A DNA stretch of 64,000 nucleotides from Hydrogenophaga sp. RAC07 (GTDB lineage: Bacteria; Pseudomonadota; Gammaproteobacteria; Burkholderiales; Burkholderiaceae_C): the NCBI RefSeq assembly GCF_001713375.1, contig NZ_CP016449.1, positions 4,569,501 to 4,633,500 on the forward strand, written 5' to 3'. The notes beneath the pieces are model-generated. The model was not told the DNA's origin. It did not search any database and was given only the letters and a program-made list of their open reading frames with translations. This document shows positions 41,307 to 49,845 of the stretch, one piece after another (the first letter of the stretch is position 1; the number at the start of each line of letters is the position of its first letter). A program made the position numbers and the translations under genes.

Positions 41307-42380
41307 ATGGCAAATCGATTGTTGGACGACGAGGCGGCGTCGAAGGGCGTTGCGTATCTCGATGAGTGGGTGAGGCTGCTGTCGGCCATAACTGCCCGGC
41401 CCACATTCGAGTTTGACGAAAGCCGCCGCTTTGCCAAGTGCGCGGTCGTCATCCCGTCTCGGGGTCGGGTCGAAGGCGAGGGCGAATCAATTGAGGCAGC
41501 GACCGCGAGTCTGGCGCAAAAACTTCAGCACGTGATTTCGAGCGCAAGCACAAGCGGCCACTGGCCTGACGAATGGCACCAACTTGCAAACTCCGTGCGG
41601 GTTTTGCGGAACCAACTGGTTCACGCGGATACCCCTCAAACTCTGAAGGAGACGACGGAGCGGATGACGACCAAGGAGCGCCAGGAGACGATCGGCGTTT
41701 CATGCAAACGCTCATTGCAGACATTCATTGCAGGCTGTGCGGCGCACAAAGGAGAGAGTGCTGCGCAGGTGGCAAGAATGCTTCTACGCGATGGATTCGA
41801 GGAGTTTGAGGAGCGTACTCTGAATCACAGTGCGAGCCGTGTCTTTGCTGCCTTCCAGAAGGACTACGACCAGCTTGTTGGATCAGAAACGACTCAATGG
41901 ATGGTGCGAACCAGTCCCAGTCTCTTCGTTCGAATTCGGCTCACCGCTAAAGAACATGGAAAGTCTGCCTCGCAACTAAGCGCCATGTGCATGGCCCACG
42001 CTTTGGTGAGGCAGCAAGTGACAGAGCTGGAACTTGAGAAGGCGCAGGCGCAAGTGATGGCGATTCAGGGACCAGCAGTGAGAAAGTTGTCTGCCGAAAT
42101 CGGACTCGGAAAGAACAGCGCACTGCTCAGCGGAGTATTGGCTGGGCGGACTGCGGCTCCGAGCAAAGTATTGCAGGCGTTATCCGACCGGCTCCATGTC
42201 GCCGCTCTTGCGCTCGCAGAGTCTTTTAGGCGTTCATTTGCGCACAGCACTGTGCCGGCCTTCAAGGCCGTGGAAGGAAAGCCAGTGGTGAATCCCGAGC
42301 CGCTTAGTTGGGCGGCGGCGGTGACCTCGCTGAAACTCAGTTCGTCTGAAACAGAAGCGCTTCTCGAATTGGCCGACTGA
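41307..42380 (+). CDS. Putative DNA-binding regulator with HEPN-, RHH- and XRE-like segments
   Basis: A 357-residue protein of no family I can name. Residues 95-110 hold RVLRNQLVHAD, an R-N-x3-H pattern like the HEPN RNase motif. Residues about 130-170 and 215-250 each look like a ribbon-helix-helix (VSCKRSLQTFIAGCAAHKGE; SPSLFVRIRLTAKEHGKSAS). Residues about 275-320 (RKLSAEIGLGKNSALLSGVL then AGR...LQALSDRLHV) resemble an XRE-type HTH. The ATG at 41307 has GGAG five bases upstream; TTG at 41253 is rejected. The next gene starts with an ImmA/IrrE domain, which usually pairs with an XRE repressor, so I infer this is the regulator of the operon and perhaps its protease target. Confidence 0.62.
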   Translation: MANRLLDDEAASKGVAYLDEWVRLLSAITARPTFEFDESRRFAKCAVVIPSRGRVEGEGESIEAATASLAQKLQHVISSASTSGHWPDEWHQLANSVRVLRNQLVHADTPQTLKETTERMTTKERQETIGVSCKRSLQTFIAGCAAHKGESAAQVARMLLRDGFEEFEERTLNHSASRVFAAFQKDYDQLVGSETTQWMVRTSPSLFVRIRLTAKEHGKSASQLSAMCMAHALVRQQVTELELEKAQAQVMAIQGPAVRKLSAEIGLGKNSALLSGVLAGRTAAPSKVLQALSDRLHVAALALAESFRRSFAHSTVPAFKAVEGKPVVNPEPLSWAAAVTSLKLSSSETEALLELAD

Positions 42381-42388
42381 AAGAAGCA

Positions 42389-45300
42389 ATGAATGCGTTC
42401 GAACGTGCGATGTCGGAGGCAGCGCACTTGCGCGCGCGTCTGCTGGGATCGTCCGTCCCTGCCAAAGCGACAGCTTCCTCCCTCGTTGGGGTGGTCGAGG
42501 AAAAGCTCAATCTGCTGATTGAACGCGTACCCGCGTCTTATAGCGAATTGGGTGGCGGAAGCGCAGTACTGAAGCGCAATGAGCGGGCCATCTATGTCGT
42601 AGACGATGTCGACGACGCGACATTCTCCTACCTGGTTGCACACGAACTCGGCCACTGGGTTCTTGACGCCGATCTGCAACCACTGACTGTGGCCTATTTG
42701 AAAGAGCTCACCGGAAGCGGAACATCTCCCGCTGCGATCCAGGTTGAAGCCTATGGCGCGCGTGAGCGGCAAGAACTCCAAGCCAACGTTTTTGCCCGAG
42801 AGTTGCTGTTGCCGCGGGAAGTGGCCAGGCAGCTGTTTCTAGCGGGTATGGGGCTCACTGAGGCGGCTCGAGAGCTTGGCATCCCCAAGGATATTGCTCG
42901 CCTTCAGTTTCTGGACGCGGTGCTGCTTCCACCCGCCGCTCCCGTTCGGCCAAGCGTGCTCCACGCGCCGAGCCCAGACCAAGCTGCCGCAGCGAAGGCA
43001 TCAGAGCGTTTCGCCAATGTGGTGGCAGGTCCAGGGACGGGAAAGACGTCGACCCTGGTCCACCGGGTGCGGTATCTCGTTGAAGAGCAAGGCGTTCATC
43101 CCAGAAACATACTCGTACTGACGTTCACGAACAAGGCCGCTTTTGAGTTGATCGAGCGGCTGCGCGCCGCCGACATCCAAGGGGCATCGGAAATCTGGGC
43201 TGGAACCTTCCACGGCTTCGGGCTTGAGTTTCTGCGGAAATACCACCAGAGATTCGACCTACCACAGGATGTGTTCGTAGCGGACCGACTGAGCGTCATG
43301 TCGTTGCTAGTTCGTGCCCTCCCTCAAGCCGACCTCAAGCACTTCTCCCGACTGGAAGATCCGTATGACTGGCTGCAGCCAGTCATTACCGGGATCAAGC
43401 GTCTCAAGGAAGAACTGGTGACCCCGGAGATGTACAGCCAGCGGCTGCCGTCACTCGCGGCAGCGGAGCCGGAGGTCCTTGCCAAGCGCGAGGATGTGGC
43501 GAAGCTCTTCGCACTTCATGAAGCCGAGCTGCGACGCACGGGGATGGTGGACTTCGTCGATCTGGTCGCTCTACCTGCCACGGCGCTTCAAAAGGACCGT
43601 CAGCCCTTCGCCGAGCTGGTGGATGGCTTCCACCATGTTCTCGTGGACGAATACCAGGATGTGACCCAAGCGATGGTCGAGTTGGTTCGCCAGCTCGCCT
43701 TCAAGGCCAAGACCGTTTGGGTTGTAGGTGACGTCAGGCAGGCAATCCATCATTGGCGCGGCGCATCCGTCAAGAGCCTGCTCCGATTTGAGAATACTTT
43801 CGTCAAATCGGCGACCGACGGCCGAACGGGGAAGTACTCTCTTGACGTGAATCGGAGGAGCTCCACGGAGATCGTCGAGCTCGTGCAACAAGTTGGACGG
43901 GCACACGTTCTCCAGGACAGTCTTCCCTTGGGCCCGTATGTGTCGTCCAAGGGCGAGAGCGGCGTAATACCGACGCTGATCACCTGTGGCATCAAGACCG
44001 ACGTGCCTGCGGCCGTGGTGGATGGCGTCAGGGCATGCCTCGATGCCGGTGTGCCGCTGGGTTCCCAGGCCGTATTGGCGAGGAAGGGTGCTGATGTCGA
44101 GAGGTTGGCTCGCGCCCTGGGTGAGGCAGCCATCCCCGTTCTGTACATCGGCGAGCTTTCGCAACGTGCCGAGATCAAGAAGCTCTTGTGCCTCATGCAG
44201 ATTCTCGCGGAACGTCAGCCTTGGGGTTTGATCGGCCTGTCCGGTGACCCGAGCTACGGCATGGACCTTGCCGACATCCGCACGCTGCTCACCGCGGGCA
44301 GCGAAGAGATGCGATGGCAGCGCGGACGATGGCTTCGCGACGTCCCGCCGGGCCTGTCTCCTAGAGGCGTTGAGGTTGTGAGCATCCTCAATCGGTTGCT
44401 CACCGGCGTCACACGCTCGACCAAACCGTGGGATTTTGTCTGTGACATGCTCCTGGAGAGGAGGCTTTTCCCGATCGACCTAACGGATCGCAGCATCGCG
44501 GGGCAAGTCAGCCGGCTTGCACTCTGGCAGTTTGCCTACTCAGTGCGCAACGGCGATGGCGACGTGCGCGAAGCACGTCTTTCTCGCTATCTCATGCGGC
44601 AGCGACTGCGCCAGCGTATTGGGGACACCTATGTGGATCGGGAGCTGCCGCCCGAAGCGCTGGCAATGGACGCGGTTCGACTGCAAACCGTCCACGGTAG
44701 CAAAGGCCTGGAGTACGACGCGGTACACGTGGGATATGTGGAGGACGGCAGCTATGGCTCTGCGGCTCCTACGTGGGTTTCGCCGGACTCAATCCTGGAC
44801 ATTGTTCCCCCTGAGGTGCTGGGCAGCAGCGCCGCCGAATACGAGTTCGAAACAGCGGTCGAGCGAAATAACCTGCTGTACGTTGCCACTTCGCGGGCTC
44901 GAACCTACCTGCGCCTGTACGACGATGAGGAGTTCGGTGGCAATGACCGGGCCGAGCAGTTGGAACACTTTCCTAGGACGTACGCGGAGGAAAGCTTCGG
45001 CGGGGCTGCGTCGGGGGCGGTTGTTGAGTTGCCGGTCCTCAAGGGCGTCCCGCCCCCGCCCGTTGACTACTCGGCATTCGAAACGTATGTGCGCTGTGGG
45101 CTCCAGTACCACTACCGATATCGCCTGGAGCTGCGCATCGATCTGGATCTGGAGGTTGGTGTGCGGGCACGGATTGCGGTAATGCACGCCCTTCGAGGTA
45201 TCGCGAACGGTGAGGGAACGCCCAAAGACGTTTTTCTCGCCGCATGGGCCAAGTACAAGTTGCCCAGCAGCGGAGAAGATCCGACGTTGTGGCGTGACGC

Positions 45301-45712
45301 CGTTGGCGCAGTTCGACAAGGGTTGCAAGTCATAAATGCGATTGGCGGCGAATTCTGCGAGCCGACGACTGTGATTGTGGGGCTGCAAGTGAATATGCCT
45401 TGGGGCCTAAGAACGAACGAGCGGTATGGAAGCACTCTTCACCTCATCCGCTTCTCATCCCGGGGCGCAAGTGACACGGCGACGTTGATGCGTCCCATGG
45501 TGAACGAGCTGGACGGACAAAAAATTAATGGAATCGTGTTGCACAACATCCGCTCGGACCAAACCATGCCGGTTGCGCCGAGCAAGGCGCTGAAGAAGAC
45601 CAAGTCGGCTAAGGCTGCACTTCGTTTGCTTGATCAGGACTTCTCGCCCGTTGTCGGGCGGCACTGCGGGCGTTGCGCGTTCATGACGTCGTGTCCCTCT
45701 CAGCCCAGGTAA
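42389..45712 (+). CDS. ImmA/IrrE metalloprotease-UvrD helicase-RecB-like nuclease fusion
   Basis: A 1107-residue single chain. Residues 1-175: ImmA/IrrE zinc protease, HELGH at 85-89 and the third-ligand region ERQELQANVFARELLLP at 126-142. Residues 195-840: SF1A UvrD/PcrA helicase with Walker A GPGTGKT (214-220), DEYQD (420-424), GDVRQAIHHWRG (447-458), motif V TVHGSKGLEYD (about 765) and motif VI NLLYVATSRAR (about 827). Residues 880-1107: RecB/AddB-like terminal domain (YSAFETYVRCGLQYHYRYRL) with one early and three late cysteines (HCGRCAFMTSC), the spacing of an iron-sulfur-bound PD-(D/E)XK domain. A clear catalytic D...ExK is not seen, so the nuclease may be inactive. It lies eight bases after the regulator gene. 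Confidence 0.9.
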   Translation: MNAFERAMSEAAHLRARLLGSSVPAKATASSLVGVVEEKLNLLIERVPASYSELGGGSAVLKRNERAIYVVDDVDDATFSYLVAHELGHWVLDADLQPLTVAYLKELTGSGTSPAAIQVEAYGARERQELQANVFARELLLPREVARQLFLAGMGLTEAARELGIPKDIARLQFLDAVLLPPAAPVRPSVLHAPSPDQAAAAKASERFANVVAGPGTGKTSTLVHRVRYLVEEQGVHPRNILVLTFTNKAAFELIERLRAADIQGASEIWAGTFHGFGLEFLRKYHQRFDLPQDVFVADRLSVMSLLVRALPQADLKHFSRLEDPYDWLQPVITGIKRLKEELVTPEMYSQRLPSLAAAEPEVLAKREDVAKLFALHEAELRRTGMVDFVDLVALPATALQKDRQPFAELVDGFHHVLVDEYQDVTQAMVELVRQLAFKAKTVWVVGDVRQAIHHWRGASVKSLLRFENTFVKSATDGRTGKYSLDVNRRSSTEIVELVQQVGRAHVLQDSLPLGPYVSSKGESGVIPTLITCGIKTDVPAAVVDGVRACLDAGVPLGSQAVLARKGADVERLARALGEAAIPVLYIGELSQRAEIKKLLCLMQILAERQPWGLIGLSGDPSYGMDLADIRTLLTAGSEEMRWQRGRWLRDVPPGLSPRGVEVVSILNRLLTGVTRSTKPWDFVCDMLLERRLFPIDLTDRSIAGQVSRLALWQFAYSVRNGDGDVREARLSRYLMRQRLRQRIGDTYVDRELPPEALAMDAVRLQTVHGSKGLEYDAVHVGYVEDGSYGSAAPTWVSPDSILDIVPPEVLGSSAAEYEFETAVERNNLLYVATSRARTYLRLYDDEEFGGNDRAEQLEHFPRTYAEESFGGAASGAVVELPVLKGVPPPPVDYSAFETYVRCGLQYHYRYRLELRIDLDLEVGVRARIAVMHALRGIANGEGTPKDVFLAAWAKYKLPSSGEDPTLWRDAVGAVRQGLQVINAIGGEFCEPTTVIVGLQVNMPWGLRTNERYGSTLHLIRFSSRGASDTATLMRPMVNELDGQKINGIVLHNIRSDQTMPVAPSKALKKTKSAKAALRLLDQDFSPVVGRHCGRCAFMTSCPSQPR

Positions 45713-45738
45713 AAGAGCAACTCGAATCGGACTGGATC

Positions 45739-47475
45739 ATGGCTCGCCAATACCTTGACGTACCCTACCGGGAAAAGGACGCTGCCAAGGCGCTTGGCGC
45801 GCGTTTCGACGGGGGCGTCAAGCGCTGGTACGTGGAGGACGGCGTTGAGCTTGCCGCCTTCCACGTATGGTTGCCGGCCGAACTTGCGTTGGCACCCTCG
45901 CCCGGCAGCGTCTCAGACATCGCTTCTTCGAACTCGGACACGACGACTGTTCGGCGCGGCGTACCCCTTTCGCGACTCCTGAGCAGTGTCTCTGCGGCCG
46001 TTGCCGAAGCATTTTCAAACGGTGTGTGGACCATGGTCGAGGTCAACGAAGCCACCCTGCGCGGGGGCCATGTGTACCTGGAACTGTCTGAACGCGATGG
46101 TGCCGGACAGCCAGTTGCGAAGGCCAAAGGCATGATTTGGGCGAACACTGTGGCGCGAATCCTCCCAGAGTTTGAGAAGGCTACTGGGGCCGTCATCGGC
46201 GCTGGGATCAAGCTGCTGGTGCGAGCAAGGCCGGTTTTCAAGCCGCAATACGGTTTCAGCCTGGAGATCGATGCGATCGATCCGGAGTACACACTTGGCG
46301 ACCTTGAAGCCAAGAAGCGTGAAATACGGACTCGACTGCAGCAGGAAGGGCTCTTCGAATGCAATCGAAAGCTCACCGCGCCAACCGATTTTCAACTTGT
46401 ACTGGTCGTATCGCCACCAGAGGCTGCAGGTTTGGGTGACTTTAAGAAAGAGGCAGATCGATTGGGGCGGCATGGGATCTGCCGCTTTGTCTACGCTCAC
46501 AGCCGGTTTCAGGGGGAGGGTGCTGCTCGCGAGATTGTGGGCGCCGCGTTGGCTGCGCTTCGCGATATGAGCAGCACAGGACACCCCGATGCCATCGTAC
46601 TGATTCGTGGTGGCGGCGCGGCCAACGACCTGGCATGGCTGAACGACTACCACTTGGCTCGTTTCATCTGCGAGCAGTCCATTCCGGTGCTGACGGGCAT
46701 CGGCCATGAAAGGGACAGCACGCTGCCCGACGAGGTGGCGAACACGCGCTTCGATACACCCAGCAAGGTGATCGCCGGTATCGAGCAGCAAATCGTGCGA
46801 CGAATCCGTGAAGCCCAGCGGGCATGGGAATCGATCCTTGCCACGGCAACACAGGATTGCCGCAACGCCAGACTGGACGTGGAACGCTCAGATGCCCAAG
46901 TCCGGGCCGATGCGACAGCTCATGTCGCACGTGCCCGGCACGACAGCGTGGCGGCTCTGAACGAGATCGCCATAAACGCGGTTCGCCAGGTGCATGACGG
47001 ATCGAATCAGGTGGCGGCGATGCTGAACGAGGTTCGTGCGGGTGCCAGCATGGACATCGCCATGGCGCGGCAAGCCGTTCCCGCGCTGATGACAGCAATT
47101 CGCATCGATGCACTGTCCACATTGGCCGAGGCTAGGTCGGTCACAAGCGTCGGATACAACACTGTGGTTGACCGGACGGCGGCTCTCACGCGATCTGCCG
47201 GACTTGCGGTGCAGTCGCAGCTGCAGCGCGTTGCGGAGCGTGCTGTGGGTGCTATCAAGCAGGCGCGTAGCAGCGCACAAGCGTTGGTGCGTGAGGTAGC
47301 TGGCCAAGGCCCCGAAAAAACGCTTGGCCGCGGGTTCGCGATCGTCAGAAATGGGGACGGCAGGCCGGTGACATCGAAGGAGGTCGCACAGGCGTCTTCC
47401 AGACTCAGCATCCAGTTTCGGGACGGGACGGCCGATGTCGTTCCAGCGCCCAAACAACAAAGGAGCACCAGATGA
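45739..47475 (+). CDS. Exonuclease VII large subunit (XseA) homologue with N-terminal DUF5710
   Basis: A 578-residue protein. Residues 1-50 are a DUF5710 domain (RQYLDVPYREKDAAKALGAR then FDGGVKRWYV). Residues 85-190 are the OB fold of XseA (VWTMVEVNEATLRGGHVYLE). Residues about 235-370 are the catalytic part: DAIVLIRGGGAANDLAWLND, then IPVLTGIGHERDSTLPDEVA. A long coiled coil and the C-terminal strand TLGRGFAIVRNGDGRPV follow. ExoVII degrades single-stranded DNA from both ends. Its frame is open upstream to 45673 inside the helicase gene, but ATG 45739 gives the domain start. The cell should have a separate housekeeping xseA; the DUF5710 addition marks this copy as specialised. Confidence 0.88.
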   Translation: MARQYLDVPYREKDAAKALGARFDGGVKRWYVEDGVELAAFHVWLPAELALAPSPGSVSDIASSNSDTTTVRRGVPLSRLLSSVSAAVAEAFSNGVWTMVEVNEATLRGGHVYLELSERDGAGQPVAKAKGMIWANTVARILPEFEKATGAVIGAGIKLLVRARPVFKPQYGFSLEIDAIDPEYTLGDLEAKKREIRTRLQQEGLFECNRKLTAPTDFQLVLVVSPPEAAGLGDFKKEADRLGRHGICRFVYAHSRFQGEGAAREIVGAALAALRDMSSTGHPDAIVLIRGGGAANDLAWLNDYHLARFICEQSIPVLTGIGHERDSTLPDEVANTRFDTPSKVIAGIEQQIVRRIREAQRAWESILATATQDCRNARLDVERSDAQVRADATAHVARARHDSVAALNEIAINAVRQVHDGSNQVAAMLNEVRAGASMDIAMARQAVPALMTAIRIDALSTLAEARSVTSVGYNTVVDRTAALTRSAGLAVQSQLQRVAERAVGAIKQARSSAQALVREVAGQGPEKTLGRGFAIVRNGDGRPVTSKEVAQASSRLSIQFRDGTADVVPAPKQQRSTR

Positions 47476-47789
47476 CAGAAAAGACTTTTAGAAAAGCGTT
47501 TGGCGTCCTGCAGCAGCATGCCGAGACGCTGCGTGACCAAGCCGAGCCAAATATTGATGATCTTCTGACTATCGTCCAGGAATCAGTGGAAGCGTACGGT
47601 GTTTGCAAAGAGCGCATCGACGCAGTGGAGACTGCTTTGAAGGCGGCTTTGGACGGGGCGGGCGTGGGCGCCTCCGCCACAGTTGCGCAACCCGCAATTG
47701 AGCGTGAATCTGCCAGAGCTGCCGGACAGCCTTCCAAGCCGGCGGCACCGACATCTTTCGACGATATGGATGACGACATTCCGTTCTGA
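47472..47789 (+). CDS. Exonuclease VII small subunit (XseB)-like protein with SSB-type C-terminal tip
   Basis: A 105-residue protein. Residues 1-60 follow the XseB two-helix pattern (TFRKAFGVLQQHAETLRDQA, then ESVEAYGVCKERIDAVETAL), the part that wraps the XseA coiled coil. A 35-residue Ala/Pro-rich linker follows, then the protein ends SFDDMDDDIPF. The last six residues equal the C-terminal tip of bacterial SSB, which recruits SSB-binding enzymes. Ordinary XseB lacks this. It overlaps the XseA-like gene by four bases (ATGA), so the two are made together. Confidence 0.85.
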   Translation: MTEKTFRKAFGVLQQHAETLRDQAEPNIDDLLTIVQESVEAYGVCKERIDAVETALKAALDGAGVGASATVAQPAIERESARAAGQPSKPAAPTSFDDMDDDIPF

Positions 47790-47888
47790 CAGGAAGAGCT
47801 TCTTGTCGCTAAGCGTATCTGAGCATCGTGAGGCTTGCGCGCCTCGATCTTCAATCCCGCGGGCTGAACGAGAACACATGAAAAGCCT

Positions 47889-48095
47889 ATGAACTACAAC
47901 AGTCTCGTCGTATCGGATGACCGTATCGATCGCCTTCACGGTCAGCTGTCTTGCATTCCTGCGCTACCAACTGGGGTCCGTCCATCGACGCCGCAGGAGC
48001 TTGAGTCGATGCTGGAAGCAGACCTGACGGAATACGAGCGGCGAACGATCACGATCCACATGATCGACTGTTCCGCTCGCCAGGGGAAGACATGA
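47889..48095 (+). CDS. 68-residue protein translationally coupled to the DUF4238 gene
   Basis: A small acidic protein of unknown family (RIDRLHGQLSCIPALPTG; QELESMLEADLTEYERRTIT). It lies 99 bases after the XseB-like gene, and its stop overlaps the next start (ATGA at 48092). The overlap argues that it is a real gene and may be a partner or inhibitor of the DUF4238 protein, in the manner of a toxin-antitoxin or immunity pair; this is inference. Confidence 0.6.
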   Translation: MNYNSLVVSDDRIDRLHGQLSCIPALPTGVRPSTPQELESMLEADLTEYERRTITIHMIDCSARQGKT

Positions 48096-49099
48096 GCGAC
48101 CCCCTACAGCACTACGTCCCGAAGTTCATGTTGCGCCGATTCTGCTCCGGCAAGAATGAGTTGGTCTACGCCTACGACAAGCTTAGCGACAAGGTCTTTG
48201 CGTTTTCGACGTCGAAGAAGTCCAAGGTGGGCGTAGCCGCCGAACGGGCCATCTACGACTTTGAATTCCAGGGAGTGCCGATGACTTTGGAGCCTTCGCT
48301 GAGCAGCCTCGAGACCAAGGCGGCCGAAGTGACCGCCAAAATCATCCAGAGCCTGCGGATCGACCCCGAATGGCATTTGGACAAGGCCACCTTGGCCGGC
48401 TTTCTTGCCGTGCAGCTTGTGCGAACAAAGGCCGCCATGGCGACGCTTGACGACCTGTCCGCGCGCATGGAGGGCTACTTCCGGTCCGAGGGGGCGCCAG
48501 AGGAATTTTTTGAGCTGGAGCCGGAAGTTGGGGACAAGGCGAACGCCAGAAAGACGCACTACACCCGGATGATCACCAATGCGCCAAATGATTTGGCGCC
48601 CTTGCTGGCGGACAAGGTCTGGCACTTGTTGCAGACCGATGAGAGCGATCCATTTCTTATGGGGGATCACCCTTTCTCCCGATACAACGAGCCAGGCGAA
48701 GGCGTGCGCGGAACCTTGGGACTGCGATCCAAGGGGGTGCAGATTTACTTCCCGCTGACTCCCACGTTGGCACTGTGCCTCATGTGCAAAACGCATCTGG
48801 ACACGATGATCGATGGGATCGAGCGCATCGACAGGCTATTGGCGGCTAGGATCGGCAATGCGGCAGAACTGCGGGCGCTGCGCTCGGAGACCATGCCGCT
48901 AGTCGAAGCCATGTTAACGGGGGGCGTGGTGAAGTGCCGACCCGAAAGCGTCGAGCACTTCAACTCATTGCAGATACTAGAGGCAGAACGCTATGTGTTC
49001 TCCTGCAAGAGCGACTTCCAGATGGCGAAGGAAATGATCGCGGCGGACGAAGCCACGCGTCACGGTCCCAGGATGGTCGAAAGGTCGGGTGCTTTTTAG
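48092..49099 (+). CDS. DUF4238 protein
   Basis: A 335-residue protein matching DUF4238: the N-terminus QHYVPKFMLRRFCSGKNELV (H-Y-V-P-x-x-x-L-x-x-F), then VYAYDKLSDKVF, with LMGDHPFSRYNEPG in the second half. The family is of unknown function and is common in phage and defence-rich regions. It is the last gene of the operon that begins at 41307; no terminator is evident before the IS element. Confidence 0.85.
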   Translation: MSDPLQHYVPKFMLRRFCSGKNELVYAYDKLSDKVFAFSTSKKSKVGVAAERAIYDFEFQGVPMTLEPSLSSLETKAAEVTAKIIQSLRIDPEWHLDKATLAGFLAVQLVRTKAAMATLDDLSARMEGYFRSEGAPEEFFELEPEVGDKANARKTHYTRMITNAPNDLAPLLADKVWHLLQTDESDPFLMGDHPFSRYNEPGEGVRGTLGLRSKGVQIYFPLTPTLALCLMCKTHLDTMIDGIERIDRLLAARIGNAAELRALRSETMPLVEAMLTGGVVKCRPESVEHFNSLQILEAERYVFSCKSDFQMAKEMIAADEATRHGPRMVERSGAF

Positions 49100-49224
49100 T
49101 GAGCGAGAGCGGGGACGCCGCCGGCGATGTCCGGCGCGAATGACCGAGCGATGTTTAGCAGTTATGGCATCGCTCCGTGCAGCCCTGAAGGTGCCGTCCC
49201 CAGTTACCGCTTCGACTGAGAAAG

Positions 49225-49490
49225 CTAGTTTGGAATCCCCCGAACCGCTGGCCCACCCTCCACAAGAGTGATCTGCTGTTTTCGTAGCACTTCAATCTGT
49301 TCACGAAGTGCCCTACGTTGTTCGTCTGAAAGTTCGCGGGAAATGCTAACGAGCGTTGTCGCTTGAACAGTTGACCGTGGTTCTATTGAGAGCAATGCCG
49401 CCGCACGAACTGCGGGCTCTTGCTCGCCGTTTCCCGCCAGGTATAGTTTCACCGCGTCATCCTTGGCGCTAATGTCGCCGAGCAGGGCGG
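49225..49490 (-). pseudogene. 3' fragment of a gene cut by the IS3 element
   Basis: Read leftward from the IS border, 87 codons of good composition end at a TAG (49225-49227): GDISAKDDAVKLYLAGNGEQ, later SDEQRRALREQIEVLRKQQI, a likely coiled coil. The 5' part is not found beyond the far end of the IS (52190). I do not recognise the family. Confidence 0.6.
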
Positions 49491-49548
49491 TGGGCTTCCC
49501 CCAGTTTCCCGGACACATCCAATGACATGATGTGTTCAGGAGATAGGC

Positions 49549-49845
49549 ATGACAAGAACCCGAAGGAGCTTCACGGACGAGTTCAAACGTGAAGCAGTGA
49601 AGCTGTGCAAGCAGCCAGGCGCCACCGTGACGCACATTGCACGGGACCTGGGTATTCAGACCAGCGTGCTCAGACGTTGGGTCACCCAGGAGCGTGGCGG
49701 GGTGTTGGACCTCAGGCCGAACCGGCCGCTTCGCAGTGAGGCCGCCACCGAGGTGGAGCGGTTGCAACGCGAACTGCGACGTGTGACCACGGAGCGCGAC
49801 ATCCTAAAAAAAGCGCTCGGCTACTTTGCAAAGGACCCGCAGTGA
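49549..49845 (+). CDS. IS3-family transposase OrfA
   Basis: A 98-residue HTH protein (RSFTDEFKREAVKLCKQPGA; IARDLGIQTSVLRRWV) with a C-terminal leucine-zipper-like helix (EVERLQRELRRVTTERDILK). A run of seven A (49806-49812) is positioned for -1 frameshifting into OrfB, giving the OrfAB fusion transposase usual in this family. The stop overlaps the OrfB GTG start. Confidence 0.93.
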   Translation: MTRTRRSFTDEFKREAVKLCKQPGATVTHIARDLGIQTSVLRRWVTQERGGVLDLRPNRPLRSEAATEVERLQRELRRVTTERDILKKALGYFAKDPQ

